Assembly: GCA_947502505.1 (NCBI GenBank) | Contig: CANNAE010000014.1 | Location: 1-38,337, forward strand | Reading direction: 5' to 3' | Length of the DNA stretch: 38,337 bases | Origin: an uncultured Planococcus sp. | GTDB lineage: Bacteria > Bacillota > Bacilli > Bacillales_A > Planococcaceae | Part shown: positions 1 through 7,719 of the stretch, piece by piece | Position numbering within the stretch: position 1 is the stretch's first letter | Layout of the letters: every line of letters starts with the position of its first letter | Translations under genes and position numbers: made by a program | Notes under the pieces: generated by a model | The model's input: only the letters and a program-made list of their open reading frames with translations | Databases searched by the model: none | Told to the model about the DNA's origin: nothing

Positions 1-13
1 GTGCATCTCTGAG

Positions 14-187
14 TAAACGCCTCCCGCTTTGGGCATGCCTCTCGCAATGAGCCAAGAAGAACACTTGTCTCATTGCTTCGGCTAGCCCTTGTGCGCGGTT
101 CAGCTTTTAGATTTCATTGGATATAGTGTGCGAGGAAGTGTCCCTATTATTTGGTTTCATCCGCTGGTATCTACGCATAGTTGGGCT
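14..187. repeat. Imperfect direct repeat, copy A (period 215 bp)
   Basis: This stretch aligns without gaps to 229-402 at a constant offset of 215 bases. It contains a hairpin: 8-bp arms GCAATGAG (44-51) and CTCATTGC (69-76), a C/T mismatch, an inner 4-bp stem CAAG/CTTG and the 7-base loop AAGAACA (57-63). A second, decayed long-range stem joins 115-123 and 158-166. No convincing reading frame or ribosome binding site is present. It may be an intergenic repeat family or a structured RNA; I cannot tell which. Confidence 0.75.
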
Positions 188-228
188 TGATAGTGAGATG
201 AATCGGCTGTGATTATTTCGTCTAGTAG

Positions 229-402
229 TAGCCGCCTCCCGCTTGGGGCTGGCCTCTCGCCATAAGCCAAGAAGAACACTTGTCTTATGGCTACGGCTCG
301 CCCTTGTGCGCGGTTCGGCTTTAAGATTTCAGTGGATGTAGTGTGCGAAGACGTTTCACAGTTAGTTAATCTCATCCACTGGCGAAGACGCTTAGTTAGA
401 TT
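229..402. repeat. Imperfect direct repeat, copy B
   Basis: This is the second copy of the unit at 14-187. The hairpin is kept although its sequence changed: arms GCCATAAG (259-266) and CTTATGGC (284-291), with the same C/T mismatch, CAAG/CTTG inner stem and AAGAACA loop (272-278). Two base pairs differ from copy A, and both changed on both sides of the stem. A second 9-bp stem, CAGTGGATG (330-338) with CATCCACTG (373-381), is perfect here but broken in copy A. Confidence 0.75.
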
Positions 403-496
403 TGCCGATTGCAGAAATGCTTCACGACTATTCAATTTGACCATACAAGTCTGAACAAAACTAACCACACTTATTTCATTGTGTGATGAATTTCAT

Positions 497-520
497 TTCC
501 TCTCTAAAACTAGAGAGGAA
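497..520. repeat. Perfect 10-bp hairpin without T-tract
   Basis: TTCCTCTCTA (497-506), loop AAAC, then TAGAGAGGAA (511-520). There is no run of T on either strand, so it does not look like an intrinsic terminator. It sits between the tandem repeat and the hairpin cluster at 533-699. Confidence 0.6.
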
Positions 521-532
521 GCGGAAAGGGGC

Positions 533-699
533 GAATGGATGGCGAGGGGAAGCCGAGTCCATTCATTTGCGATGCTCGAACACAGAGAAACTAGGTGCCC
601 TGGACTGAGCGTTAGCGAAGGAAGCGGCTGAAGCCGGCCCCCGGGCAGCTGAAAGCGCGACGTCCTGTCGCATCAGCTGCATGACCCGCATCCTGCGGG
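533..699. repeat. Cluster of nested and tandem short hairpins
   Basis: An intergenic block of inverted repeats: GAATGGA/TCCATTC (533-539 and 558-564); GCAGCTGA/TCAGCTGC (645-652 and 673-680) enclosing GCGAC-gtcct-GTCGC (657-671); then CCCGC-atcct-GCGGG (685-699). The two small hairpins share a 5-bp stem and an NTCCT loop. No frame with coding character is visible. It looks like a dispersed intergenic repeat of Bacillales type, but family membership was not checked. Confidence 0.55.
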
Positions 700-795
700 C
701 CTAAAGCGTCCCCTTGAAGCGTAATCTCCACCTTCATACATTCTTTCTATCATTTTCCGATGAAAAGAATCCACCATATAAGCAACTCACCAAAT

Positions 796-827
796 GAAAA
801 AACGCCCCTCCATATGGAAAGGGCGTT
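796..827 (-). terminator. Rho-independent terminator of cls
   Basis: Read on the minus strand, AACGCCC (827-821) pairs with GGGCGTT (807-801), with an inner palindrome around TCCATATGGA, followed by a T run (800-796). It lies 12 bases past the cls stop. Confidence 0.8.
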
Positions 828-838
828 CACTGGTTTCA

Positions 839-2296
839 TTACAGAATCGGCGCCAACAATCGGGCGATGGATTCCTTCGATTTGATCATGCGGGTTCTCG
901 CCATATACATTTCATAAGTTAGCTCTGACGATAATTCCGTATCCTGCCTGAACATATCCGCGAGTTCCATTGACACTTTCTCATCGTAAATGAATGCATT
1001 CACTTCAAAATTTAGCTTAAAGCTGCGGACGTCGATATTCGCTGTTCCGACCGTGGATGCTTCGTCGTCAATGACAATCATTTTCGTGTGAAGGAAGCCA
1101 TTGTCGTAAATAAACACCCGTGCGCCAGCCCGCAGCATCTGGCCGGCATAGGAATACGTCGCCCAGTAGACGAATGGATGGTCTGGCTTGTTCGGGATCA
1201 TGATGCGGACATCGATGCCGGACAAGGCGGCGATCCGGAGGGCGTCATAGAAGCTCGCATCCGGAATGAAATAAGGCGTCTGGATGTAAATGTATTCACG
1301 CGCCAGATGGATTAGCTTTAAATAGCCATCTTTGATTTGTTCCCATTCCTCATCGGGCCCGCTGGAGACAATTTGCATCGAAGTGGAGCCAGCTTCCGGT
1401 TGTGGCGGAAAATAGGCTTCGTCATATTCGATGTCGTGCCGCGAAGATGCTTGGTTCCAGTCAAGGATAAACCGGGTCTGCAGCGGGTACAGGGCGTTGC
1501 CTTCTATGCGGAGATGAGTATCACGCCAATAGCCGAAGCGGCGGTTGAGCCCGAGATACTCTTCTCCGACATTAAAGCCGCCGATATAACCGACTTTTCC
1601 ATCGATGACGACAATTTTCCGGTGATTGCGGTAGTTCAAGCGGGGATTGATGATCGGCATCATGGAAGGGAAAAAGGTTTCCACTTCGCCGCCCGCTGCG
1701 GAGAACTCCTTGAAATGACGCTTGCTCAAACTGCGCGAGCCCATGTCATCGTACAGCAAGCGCACTTTTACGCCTTCTTTCGCTTTTGCGAGCAAGGCTT
1801 CCATGATGCGGTTGCCGAGCTGGTCCAACCGGAAGATATAGTATTGAATGTGGATGTGGTCCTGTGCTTGTTCGATATCGCGAATGAGGGCATCGAATTT
1901 TTCACGGCCGTCGTTGAAGATTTTCACATGATTGTTTTGGGTCAATAAAGCGCCATTATTGCGCAGGTGCAGGTAAATCAAATTGCTGTAATCTTTCGTG
2001 CTGACGTCTTGAAACGGAAAAGTCCCGTCGTGGATTTCGTTCATTTGGTGGGCAATCAGGCTTTCAATCCCGATTCGTTTCCGGCCTTCCTCCCATTTAA
2101 AAAGCTTTTTTTGACGCAGCTTGCGCCCGAGCAGAAGGTAGATAAAGAAGCCGGCAATCGGGATAAAGAACAGCACCAATAGCCATGCCCAGGTAGAAGA
2201 AGCATCCCGGCGTTCCAAAAACACCAGTGCCGCTGCCAGGAAGATATTGAGGATGAAGATTGCAGCGGTCAATACACTGATAATGGTGACGGTCAT
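839..2296 (-). CDS. cls: Cardiolipin synthase (phospholipase D family)
   Basis: Predicted to join two phosphatidylglycerol molecules into cardiolipin plus glycerol at the cytoplasmic membrane. The 485-residue protein has two N-terminal membrane segments (about 4-27 and 36-57) and two phospholipase D HKD motifs: H225-K227-D232, followed by a Gly-rich turn, and H403-K405-D410. This layout and length match bacterial ClsA-type enzymes. The ATG at 2296 follows AAAGGAG on the minus strand with good spacing. The gene is monocistronic, with its own terminator at 796-827. A -10-like TATACT lies at 2339-2334 but its -35 is weak. Long plus-strand frames opposite it are shadows. Confidence 0.93.
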   Translation of the reverse strand: MTVTIISVLTAAIFILNIFLAAALVFLERRDASSTWAWLLVLFFIPIAGFFIYLLLGRKLRQKKLFKWEEGRKRIGIESLIAHQMNEIHDGTFPFQDVSTKDYSNLIYLHLRNNGALLTQNNHVKIFNDGREKFDALIRDIEQAQDHIHIQYYIFRLDQLGNRIMEALLAKAKEGVKVRLLYDDMGSRSLSKRHFKEFSAAGGEVETFFPSMMPIINPRLNYRNHRKIVVIDGKVGYIGGFNVGEEYLGLNRRFGYWRDTHLRIEGNALYPLQTRFILDWNQASSRHDIEYDEAYFPPQPEAGSTSMQIVSSGPDEEWEQIKDGYLKLIHLAREYIYIQTPYFIPDASFYDALRIAALSGIDVRIMIPNKPDHPFVYWATYSYAGQMLRAGARVFIYDNGFLHTKMIVIDDEASTVGTANIDVRSFKLNFEVNAFIYDEKVSMELADMFRQDTELSSELTYEMYMARTRMIKSKESIARLLAPIL

Positions 2297-2437
2297 GGTT
2301 ATTCTCCTTTGTGGATAATTGTTTATTGCTTCTAGTATAGACTAGTTGTGTAATCGAAAGAAAGGAAGAGTTGGGTGGATATCATTTCCTTATTCCACTA
2401 TTAATTGTCATTAAATTCCTCATTACTTTGGGCACTA

Positions 2438-2476
2438 TAAAAAAACTGCACTCTGCGGATGAGAGTGCAGTTTTGT
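2438..2476. terminator. Bidirectional terminator after squalene/phytoene synthase gene
   Basis: A stem of ACTGCACTCT (2446-2455) and AGAGTGCAGT (2462-2471). On the minus strand a run of T follows (2445-2438), placed just after the stop codon of the gene ending at 2477. Confidence 0.8.
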
Positions 2477-3307
2477 TTAACTGAGGCGTTCTTCTTCTTT
2501 CAATTGTTCGACAATGCCTTCGACTTCCTGGCGGCTCATCTTTTCCTTGCCGGATTTGAGCGCTTTTAAAGTGCTGTGGGCCAGTGCGAGCGGGACTTTG
2601 CAGAACATGAGGATGCGTTTGTTTTTGATGGATTTTACGTATTGGTCGGCTTGCGACAGGTTCTCGCGTGCGTAGCTGAACATATCGTCGCGCGTCCAGC
2701 CGTCCGGAACGAAGGTGACGCCCCGTTCGTAATCTTCGTCGTAATTGCGCAGCATATTGACAGCTTGCAAGCCGCGGCCGAAGCCGATGGCGAGTTCCGT
2801 ATCGGTTTCAGTGCCGTCATGCCATCTCCACAGGTCGGAAAGCATGACGCCGACGAGGCCGGCCACATAATACGTGTAATCGTCCAAGTCTTCGCGCGTA
2901 TGGATGACCCAGTCTTTTTCGACCCATTTGGCCATGCCGCCTGCCATGATGGCTGTCGATTCGAGCACTTTTCCGCGGATTTCAGGCGGGCAGACTTCGA
3001 CCCAATCCGGCAAGCGCATCGTCACGGACGGCAAATAATCCGCGTAAGGGGCGACAAGTGCCGTATATTCTGATTCATCGATACCCGTTTCGAGCATATG
3101 TTGGATGGAGCGCAGAAGAGACGCTTTCACTTCAGCAGGAAGCTCGGGATGGTCTTCAATTTCATCAATTGCGCGCATGCACAAATAGGCGGAGCCGACG
3201 GTTTTTTTCAGGACAGGATCCAAAAAGCTGATCGGAATGAAAAAGGTCCGGCTCGTTTGTTTCAGCATCGCGAGTGATTCTTTTTGCAGATTGGCGACTT
3301 TGCTCAT
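2477..3307 (-). CDS. Squalene/phytoene synthase family protein
   Basis: A head-to-head prenyl synthase fold of 276 residues. Visible family marks are an N-terminal SRTF, the first Asp-rich motif DEIED (48-52), a YVAGLVG segment (147-153) that recalls squalene synthase more than CrtB/CrtM, and the second motif QAVNMLRNYDED (181-192). In classical enzymes the latter reads RDxxED; here the first Asp is Asn (N188), while E191 and D192 remain. Substrate and product are therefore uncertain: squalene, dehydrosqualene or a prenyl phosphatase role are all possible. No other carotenoid or hopanoid gene is beside it. The ATG at 3307 follows AAGGAGG on the minus strand. It is transcribed alone, between terminators. 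Confidence 0.8.
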   Translation of the reverse strand: MSKVANLQKESLAMLKQTSRTFFIPISFLDPVLKKTVGSAYLCMRAIDEIEDHPELPAEVKASLLRSIQHMLETGIDESEYTALVAPYADYLPSVTMRLPDWVEVCPPEIRGKVLESTAIMAGGMAKWVEKDWVIHTREDLDDYTYYVAGLVGVMLSDLWRWHDGTETDTELAIGFGRGLQAVNMLRNYDEDYERGVTFVPDGWTRDDMFSYARENLSQADQYVKSIKNKRILMFCKVPLALAHSTLKALKSGKEKMSRQEVEGIVEQLKEEERLS

Positions 3308-3388
3308 CTTCAGTCCTCCTTTGTGTAGAATTTTAACGTGCTTATGTATGGGCTTGGCCCACTTGATTCGTAAAATGTCTTCCCTCTA

Positions 3389-3416
3389 AATATAAACGAA
3401 ATGGCTGAAAAAACAA
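3389..3416 (-). promoter_or_regulatory. Candidate sigma-A promoter of the squalene/phytoene synthase gene
   Basis: On the minus strand TTGTTT (3416-3411) and TATATT (3394-3389) are 16 bases apart, about 80 bases before the ATG. The match is moderate. Confidence 0.4.
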
Positions 3417-3432
3417 ATGATTACCTATAGGG

Positions 3433-3475
3433 CAAAAAGAAAACCCTTTGGAAGAAACGAGTTCTCCAAAGGGTT
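3433..3475 (-). terminator. Terminator of the sucrose synthesis operon
   Basis: On the minus strand AACCCTTTGGA pairs with TCCAAAGGGTT (arms at 3475-3465 and 3452-3442, allowing for loop ambiguity), followed by TTCTTTTT. It begins on the stop codon of the phosphatase gene. Confidence 0.8.
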
Positions 3476-4194
3476 CAGTCTGCATGGAAATGGTTCCACG
3501 CTTCGTAAATTCCGCCGGCACAATGGCGGTTTGCGCGGAAAATGAGCGGATGCTCTTCGTGATTTTTGAGTTCCGGCTGGGCATTTCCGACAATGACGGA
3601 AGGAAAGCCAAGTGTCAGCATTTCCAAATCATTTCCGGAATCGCCAGCAACCAATAGTTTCGCATCGGAAATGCCGTGGCGTTCAAGCAAATAGCTGAGC
3701 GCCTGGCCTTTTCCGCTTGCAGGGGGAAGGATATCCAAATCCTTGCCGCCGCTGAAGATCAATTTATGCGGGACTGATTGGGCCTCGAGCAGGGTCCGGA
3801 ATTGCTCGACCGCTTGGGCATCTGTAACGTGATAGGAGCGGCGGCTGTTCACAGGAAGTTCTTGTGGCGTCAGCCCATCGATAGACTGCGCCAGCTTTTC
3901 GACGTGCTGGGGTTTCCATTCTTCCATCAGGCGTGCTTCCCATTTTTCGTCTTTCTGGAAGTCGTCCCCTGTATAGATTTCAGTGCCGACATCCGTAACA
4001 AGAGCGTGTGGAATCGGAAGCCCTTCATCTGCGATCAGCTGGCGCGCAGAAGCAAGATGGCGGCCGGTGATGTAGATCAAGCCGACTTCATAGGGTTGCT
4101 GTTCATAAAAATCCAGTAATTCCTGGAGCCCGGCTCTATCACCGACTAAGGTTCCGTCCAGGTCGGTCGCCAGCAAGTGCGTTGCTCCGTTCAC
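3475..4194 (-). CDS. Sucrose-6-phosphate phosphatase-like HAD hydrolase
   Basis: Predicted to remove phosphate from sucrose-6-phosphate as the second step of sucrose synthesis. The 239-residue HAD-IIB protein shows motif I DLDGT (D11, D13), a DVGTEIY segment typical of the S6PP family, the KDLDILPP segment before a conserved Lys, and motif IV GDSGND near residue 190. The start is GTG at 4194, preceded by GAGGTG with 7-base spacing; its first 56 bases overlap the end of the upstream synthase gene, implying translational coupling. Pairing with a glycosyltransferase of the matching family makes the sucrose assignment stronger than the fold alone. Other sugar-phosphate substrates remain possible. 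Confidence 0.8.
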   Translation of the reverse strand: MNGATHLLATDLDGTLVGDRAGLQELLDFYEQQPYEVGLIYITGRHLASARQLIADEGLPIPHALVTDVGTEIYTGDDFQKDEKWEARLMEEWKPQHVEKLAQSIDGLTPQELPVNSRRSYHVTDAQAVEQFRTLLEAQSVPHKLIFSGGKDLDILPPASGKGQALSYLLERHGISDAKLLVAGDSGNDLEMLTLGFPSVIVGNAQPELKNHEEHPLIFRANRHCAGGIYEAWNHFHAD

Positions 4195-5401
4195 GGATCA
4201 TCACCTCATACAATGTATTTATTTTTTTCGAAATGCTTTCCCAATTGAAATCTTTGCGGGCGATGCGCACCGCTTGGCGGCTCAGGCGCTCAACCAGCAA
4301 CGAGTTGACAGATAGCACTTCCATGGCAATCGCCAGGTCGATTTCGTTCTGTGCTTTAACGAGCAAGCCGCTGACGCCATCTTCCACGACATTCTTCAAA
4401 CCGCCGACTTTTGAGGCGATGACAGGACTGCCGCAAGCTTGTGCTTCGGCTGCGACCATGCCGAATGATTCGTAGAAACTTGGAACGATGGTAGCGGTAG
4501 CTGAGTTGAACAGCAAGGCCAATTGCTCCTGGTCTTTAGGCCCGACAAAACGGACATGCTGTTCGATGCCTTTCACTGCTTGGCGCAGTTCCGGGTCTTT
4601 TGGCAAGCCTGTTTTCGAATCGATCGCATCGGGTTCGCCGCCGGCAATTACTAGTTCAGGCGTATAGCGGTCTCCGCTTTTTTCTGCAAGAAGCTTGAAG
4701 GCTTTCAATAAAGTGAAAATGCCTTTGGTCGCTTCGAGACGGCCTGCAAAGACGAAGAGAGGGTCTTCGTAGCCGAATTTTTTCCGGATGTGATGACGGC
4801 TGCCGCGGACGCGGAACGCCTCGTCGACTCCGATGGGGATTACTGAGATGGGAGAAGCAGCAGGGACGTTTTCTTTGATCACTTGCTTTTCTGTATTGGT
4901 TGTCGCCAGGATGCGGTCGCTATGGGCGAGTACGGTTTCTTCCGCTTTTTCGCGGCGGGCATCATGGGTGCCGGTTGCTTCTTCTTTAGCCCAGCCGAGT
5001 GAATGGGAAGTATGAATGTAAGGCAAGCCGAATTCTTCTTTGAGTTTCTTGCCGATCAATCCTGACAGCCAATAATGGGTGTGGACGATATCATAATTTG
5101 AAAGCGGCAATAAGCGCTTCATTTCTTCATAAAAAGCCGGAAGCATGGAGTACATTTCATTTTTCGAAACGAATCCTTTAACGCCTGCTTCGACACGGAT
5201 TACTCGGCAGTGTTCGCCGAAATGTTCAATTTGTGGGGCGTTTTCATCGCACCAATGGGTAACGACATCAACTTGCCACCCTCTATTTTCAAGAGCGAGT
5301 GCCAGTTGCTTGACGTAATTGTTTTGGCCGCCTGCTTGTTTCCCGCCGAGCTTTGCCAAAGGATCGCCATGGTCTGATACAAAAAGCACTTGTTTAGTCA
5401 T
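4139..5401 (-). CDS. Sucrose-phosphate synthase-like glycosyltransferase (GT4)
   Basis: Predicted to make sucrose-6-phosphate from a nucleotide-glucose and fructose-6-phosphate in the cytoplasm. The 420-residue GT-B protein has the N-terminal Gly-rich acceptor loop (GGKQAGGQNNYV), HTHYWLSG, HTSHSLGW, the donor-side FAGRLEATKG, and the retaining E-x7-E motif within SFYESFGMVAAEA. These segments follow the sucrose synthase / sucrose-phosphate synthase branch of GT4, and the length matches short bacterial synthases that lack plant regulatory domains. The ATG at 5401 follows GGAG. It is first in a two-gene operon with the phosphatase, and a perfect SigB-type promoter lies 60-85 bases upstream. 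A trehalose-like or mannosyl product cannot be fully excluded. Confidence 0.8.
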   Translation of the reverse strand: MTKQVLFVSDHGDPLAKLGGKQAGGQNNYVKQLALALENRGWQVDVVTHWCDENAPQIEHFGEHCRVIRVEAGVKGFVSKNEMYSMLPAFYEEMKRLLPLSNYDIVHTHYWLSGLIGKKLKEEFGLPYIHTSHSLGWAKEEATGTHDARREKAEETVLAHSDRILATTNTEKQVIKENVPAASPISVIPIGVDEAFRVRGSRHHIRKKFGYEDPLFVFAGRLEATKGIFTLLKAFKLLAEKSGDRYTPELVIAGGEPDAIDSKTGLPKDPELRQAVKGIEQHVRFVGPKDQEQLALLFNSATATIVPSFYESFGMVAAEAQACGSPVIASKVGGLKNVVEDGVSGLLVKAQNEIDLAIAMEVLSVNSLLVERLSRQAVRIARKDFNWESISKKINTLYEVMIRERSNALAGDRPGRNLSR

Positions 5402-5460
5402 TGTCGTTCATCTCCGTTCGTTAGTTCCTCCCCCACAAAAGGCGGGAGTGCATATTATCT

Positions 5461-5486
5461 ATACCCATATTTAGGGAATGATAAAC
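5461..5486 (-). promoter_or_regulatory. SigB-type promoter of the sucrose synthesis operon
   Basis: On the minus strand GTTTAT (5486-5481), 14 bases, then GGGTAT (5466-5461). This is a full match to the Bacillus SigB consensus (GTTTWW, 12-15 bp, GGGWAW). The distance to the ATG at 5401 fits a short leader. SigB itself is encoded at 33128-33910. Confidence 0.75.
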
Positions 5487-5521
5487 AGGATTTCTGAAAA
5501 GTTCCAAAACTTTTCTTCATT

Positions 5522-5550
5522 AAAAAAGAGCGCCTGTCAAAGCGCTCTTT
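5522..5550 (-). terminator. Terminator of MBL-fold hydrolase gene
   Basis: On the minus strand AAAGAGCGC and GCGCTCTTT form a stem with a 7-base loop, followed by TTTTTT, 8 bases past the stop. Confidence 0.85.
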
Positions 5551-5557
5551 CAACCGG

Positions 5558-6409
5558 TCATTTCGTATGGACAAATTTTCCGTGGGCTGGAACGGCGACA
5601 TCCGGAAACTGATTCGCCAGTTCGACAAGGCCTTTAGCCAAGGCGGAACCTTTCATCGGTTTGCCGTGGCCGGTAGCGGCGAAGGATGGTTTTAAGTCCG
5701 CAAGTTTGGATACCGATTCCCAGGCAGCTCGCCAGTCAGTCGTTAAATACACCGGCGGTCCGTGCACTTCTTTTTTCTGGCGCATCACTTTATAAAGGGA
5801 ATCCTGCTTGACTGTGACAAATGCATCTCCCGCGATCAGTACGCGCCCAGCGTCCTTAAAGAACGAGACATGGCCTTTTGTATGGCCAGGGGTATGAAGC
5901 CAGCGCCAATTCGGTAAGTTCGGAATGCTGCCGTCTGCTGGCAGCTCGGCCAGATGCTCGGAAATATCGATCGCTTTTACCGGGAAGGTCTTGGACATTT
6001 TTGCGACCATCCCGCCTTCTACACTTGAATCAGGCTGTGGGTAATCTTCTTTTCCAGTTAAATAAGGGAATTCTTCCGGATGTGCATAGACAGGGACAGG
6101 ATGCTTTTCGAGAATATCGATCAAGCCGCCGACATGGTCAAAATGGCCGTGCGTCAGCAGGATTGCCTGCAATTGATGGTCCGGGCCGAAACGCTGCTCG
6201 GCTTCTTTTAAGATTTTGTCAGCTGAATGCGGCATGCCAGCGTCGACTAACACCCAAAGCGGGCTGGCGGAAGGGTTTCCGATCAGGAAAACATTGGAGA
6301 TTTTCGTTGTGTAGCAATACGCGTCCGGAGCGATTTCGATGCCTGAGCCGCTGCGGATCGATGTCACGGGCAAGATGGCCTCAGTTTCAGTGCTGCGTTC
6401 CATAAACAT
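5558..6409 (-). CDS. MBL-fold metallo-hydrolase
   Basis: A zinc-dependent hydrolase of the metallo-beta-lactamase superfamily. From the chosen start the protein has 283 residues, with the metal motif HGHFDH (H87, H89, D91, H92), a downstream TPGHTKGH and AGDAF. It lacks a signal peptide, so it should be cytoplasmic; glyoxalase II-like or lactonase-like thioester/ester substrates are possible but not identifiable. The ATG at 6409 is preferred over the in-frame one at 6448 because AAGGAGG sits 5 bases before it. It is divergent from the FAD oxidoreductase gene at 6562. Confidence 0.85.
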   Translation of the reverse strand: MFMERSTETEAILPVTSIRSGSGIEIAPDAYCYTTKISNVFLIGNPSASPLWVLVDAGMPHSADKILKEAEQRFGPDHQLQAILLTHGHFDHVGGLIDILEKHPVPVYAHPEEFPYLTGKEDYPQPDSSVEGGMVAKMSKTFPVKAIDISEHLAELPADGSIPNLPNWRWLHTPGHTKGHVSFFKDAGRVLIAGDAFVTVKQDSLYKVMRQKKEVHGPPVYLTTDWRAAWESVSKLADLKPSFAATGHGKPMKGSALAKGLVELANQFPDVAVPAHGKFVHTK

Positions 6410-6496
6410 TGATTCCTCCTTAACATTCGTCCAGTGGATTTTCTTCATATCATTGCTTTACCCGAAATGGAGATTTCCAATCCAGCACGGGACAAT

Positions 6497-6525
6497 TTGA
6501 GTCTCCTGCCGCGATTCGGTAGAAT
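6497..6525 (+). promoter_or_regulatory. Sigma-A promoter of the FAD oxidoreductase gene
   Basis: TTGAGT (6497-6502), 17 bases, TAGAAT (6520-6525), 36 bases before the ATG at 6562. Confidence 0.6.
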
Positions 6526-6561
6526 GGGAGGAAGATTGTCAAGGAAGCAAGGTGCAGAAAA

Positions 6562-7683
6562 ATGAAATCAATCATCATCATCGGCTCCGGCATCGTCGGG
6601 GCAAGCGCAGCGTATTACGCCGCAAAAGCAGGGAATAGCGTGACATTGATTGACCGCGCGGATCGCGGCCAGGCGACCGGCGCAGCAGCGGGCATCGTCT
6701 GCCCATGGATCTCCCAAAGGCGCAACCAGGCATGGTATCGCCTGGCATCAAACGGCGCAGCTTATTATCCTGTATTGATTAAAGAACTCGAAGCGCTCGG
6801 GGAGAAAGAGACCGGCTATAAACAAGTGGGCATCGTCAGCATCCACGAAGAATCGAAACTCGACAAGATGGAACAAAAAGCGCGCGAACGCCAAGCGGGG
6901 TCCCCTGAGATGGGCGAACTCAAACGGCTGACGCCGGAAGAGACAAAGGCCAAGTTCCCATACGCCGGCGACCGTTACGGTTCTTTATATGTCAGCGGGG
7001 CGGCGCGTGTCGACGGAAGCGCCATTCGCGATGCGCTCATTCGTTCCGCCAAGCGGCTGGGGGCCAAGGTCATCCAAGGCGACGCTAAACTGCTGATGGA
7101 AGCGGGGCAGGCGGCAGGCGTGGAAGTAAACGGGGAGAGCTTGGCAGCAGACCGCATCATTTCTGCCGGGGGCGCGTGGGCGGCCGAGCTGTTCAAACCA
7201 CTCGGGCTTCAGCTGAAAGTTGTCCCGCAAAAAGCACAGATCCTGCATTTGCAAGATGGCGCTGCAGGAACAGGCGACTGGCCGGTGGCAATGGTGCCAT
7301 TCGGGCAATACATTGTACCGTTTGAAAACGGGCGCATCGTTGCCGGTGCGACGCATGAGAATAATGTGGGATTCGACGATAAACTGACCGCAGGCGGCAT
7401 CTTTCATATTCTGGAGAAAACCTTGGACGTTGCACCAGGGCTTGCCGCCGCTGAATTCAAGGGGGCGGCTACCGGGTTCCGCCCATCGACGCTGAGCGCT
7501 TTGCCGTTCATCGGCCAAGTTCCGGGGCAAGGCAAGCTGTTCGCCGCCAATGCACTCGGCGCATCAGGCCTTACCGCAGGCCCTTATCTCGGCATGCAGC
7601 TAGCGAAACTGGCAAGCGGCGAAACCCCAGACCTCGATATCAGTTTGTATGCGATTGAAGAAGCCTTCGAAAAAGTTGAATAA
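6562..7683 (+). CDS. FAD-dependent oxidoreductase, D-amino acid oxidase (DAO) family
   Basis: A 373-residue flavoprotein of the DAO / glycine oxidase / DadA superfamily, predicted to oxidise an amine or amino acid in the cytoplasm. It begins with the dinucleotide-binding GSGIVG (8-13), has a following acidic end at the second strand (LIDR), and a C-terminal TGFRPSTLSALPFIG segment where the family closes around FAD. The substrate cannot be read from sequence; glycine, sarcosine, proline and D-amino acids are all handled by relatives. It is a single gene between a sigma-A promoter and a strong hairpin terminator at 7685. GC content appears higher than in the flanking intergenic DNA, as expected for coding sequence here. 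Confidence 0.85.
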   Translation: MKSIIIIGSGIVGASAAYYAAKAGNSVTLIDRADRGQATGAAAGIVCPWISQRRNQAWYRLASNGAAYYPVLIKELEALGEKETGYKQVGIVSIHEESKLDKMEQKARERQAGSPEMGELKRLTPEETKAKFPYAGDRYGSLYVSGAARVDGSAIRDALIRSAKRLGAKVIQGDAKLLMEAGQAAGVEVNGESLAADRIISAGGAWAAELFKPLGLQLKVVPQKAQILHLQDGAAGTGDWPVAMVPFGQYIVPFENGRIVAGATHENNVGFDDKLTAGGIFHILEKTLDVAPGLAAAEFKGAATGFRPSTLSALPFIGQVPGQGKLFAANALGASGLTAGPYLGMQLAKLASGETPDLDISLYAIEEAFEKVE

Positions 7684-7684
7684 G

Positions 7685-7719
7685 AAAAAGCAGGAGACAA
7701 AAGTCTACTGCTTTTTCAG
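7685..7719. terminator. Terminator, copy 1 of a duplicated hairpin
   Basis: AAAAAGCAG pairs with CTGCTTTTT, with GAGAC/GTCTA inside and an AAAA loop. It starts 2 bases past the oxidase stop. The first 21 bases are the same as in the hairpin at 8099-8134. Confidence 0.8.

Noticed and set aside
14..402. CRISPR array
   Set aside because: Only two long imperfect repeats with a 215-base period; no short repeats, unique spacers or cas genes.
157..468. Minus-strand frame of 103 codons across the tandem repeat
   Set aside because: It crosses repeat copy B and the flanks, has no ribosome binding site, and its protein has no family character.
3389..3405. SigB promoter before the squalene/phytoene synthase gene
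   Set aside because: GTTTAT and GGGAAG occur but only 7 bases apart, too close for SigB.
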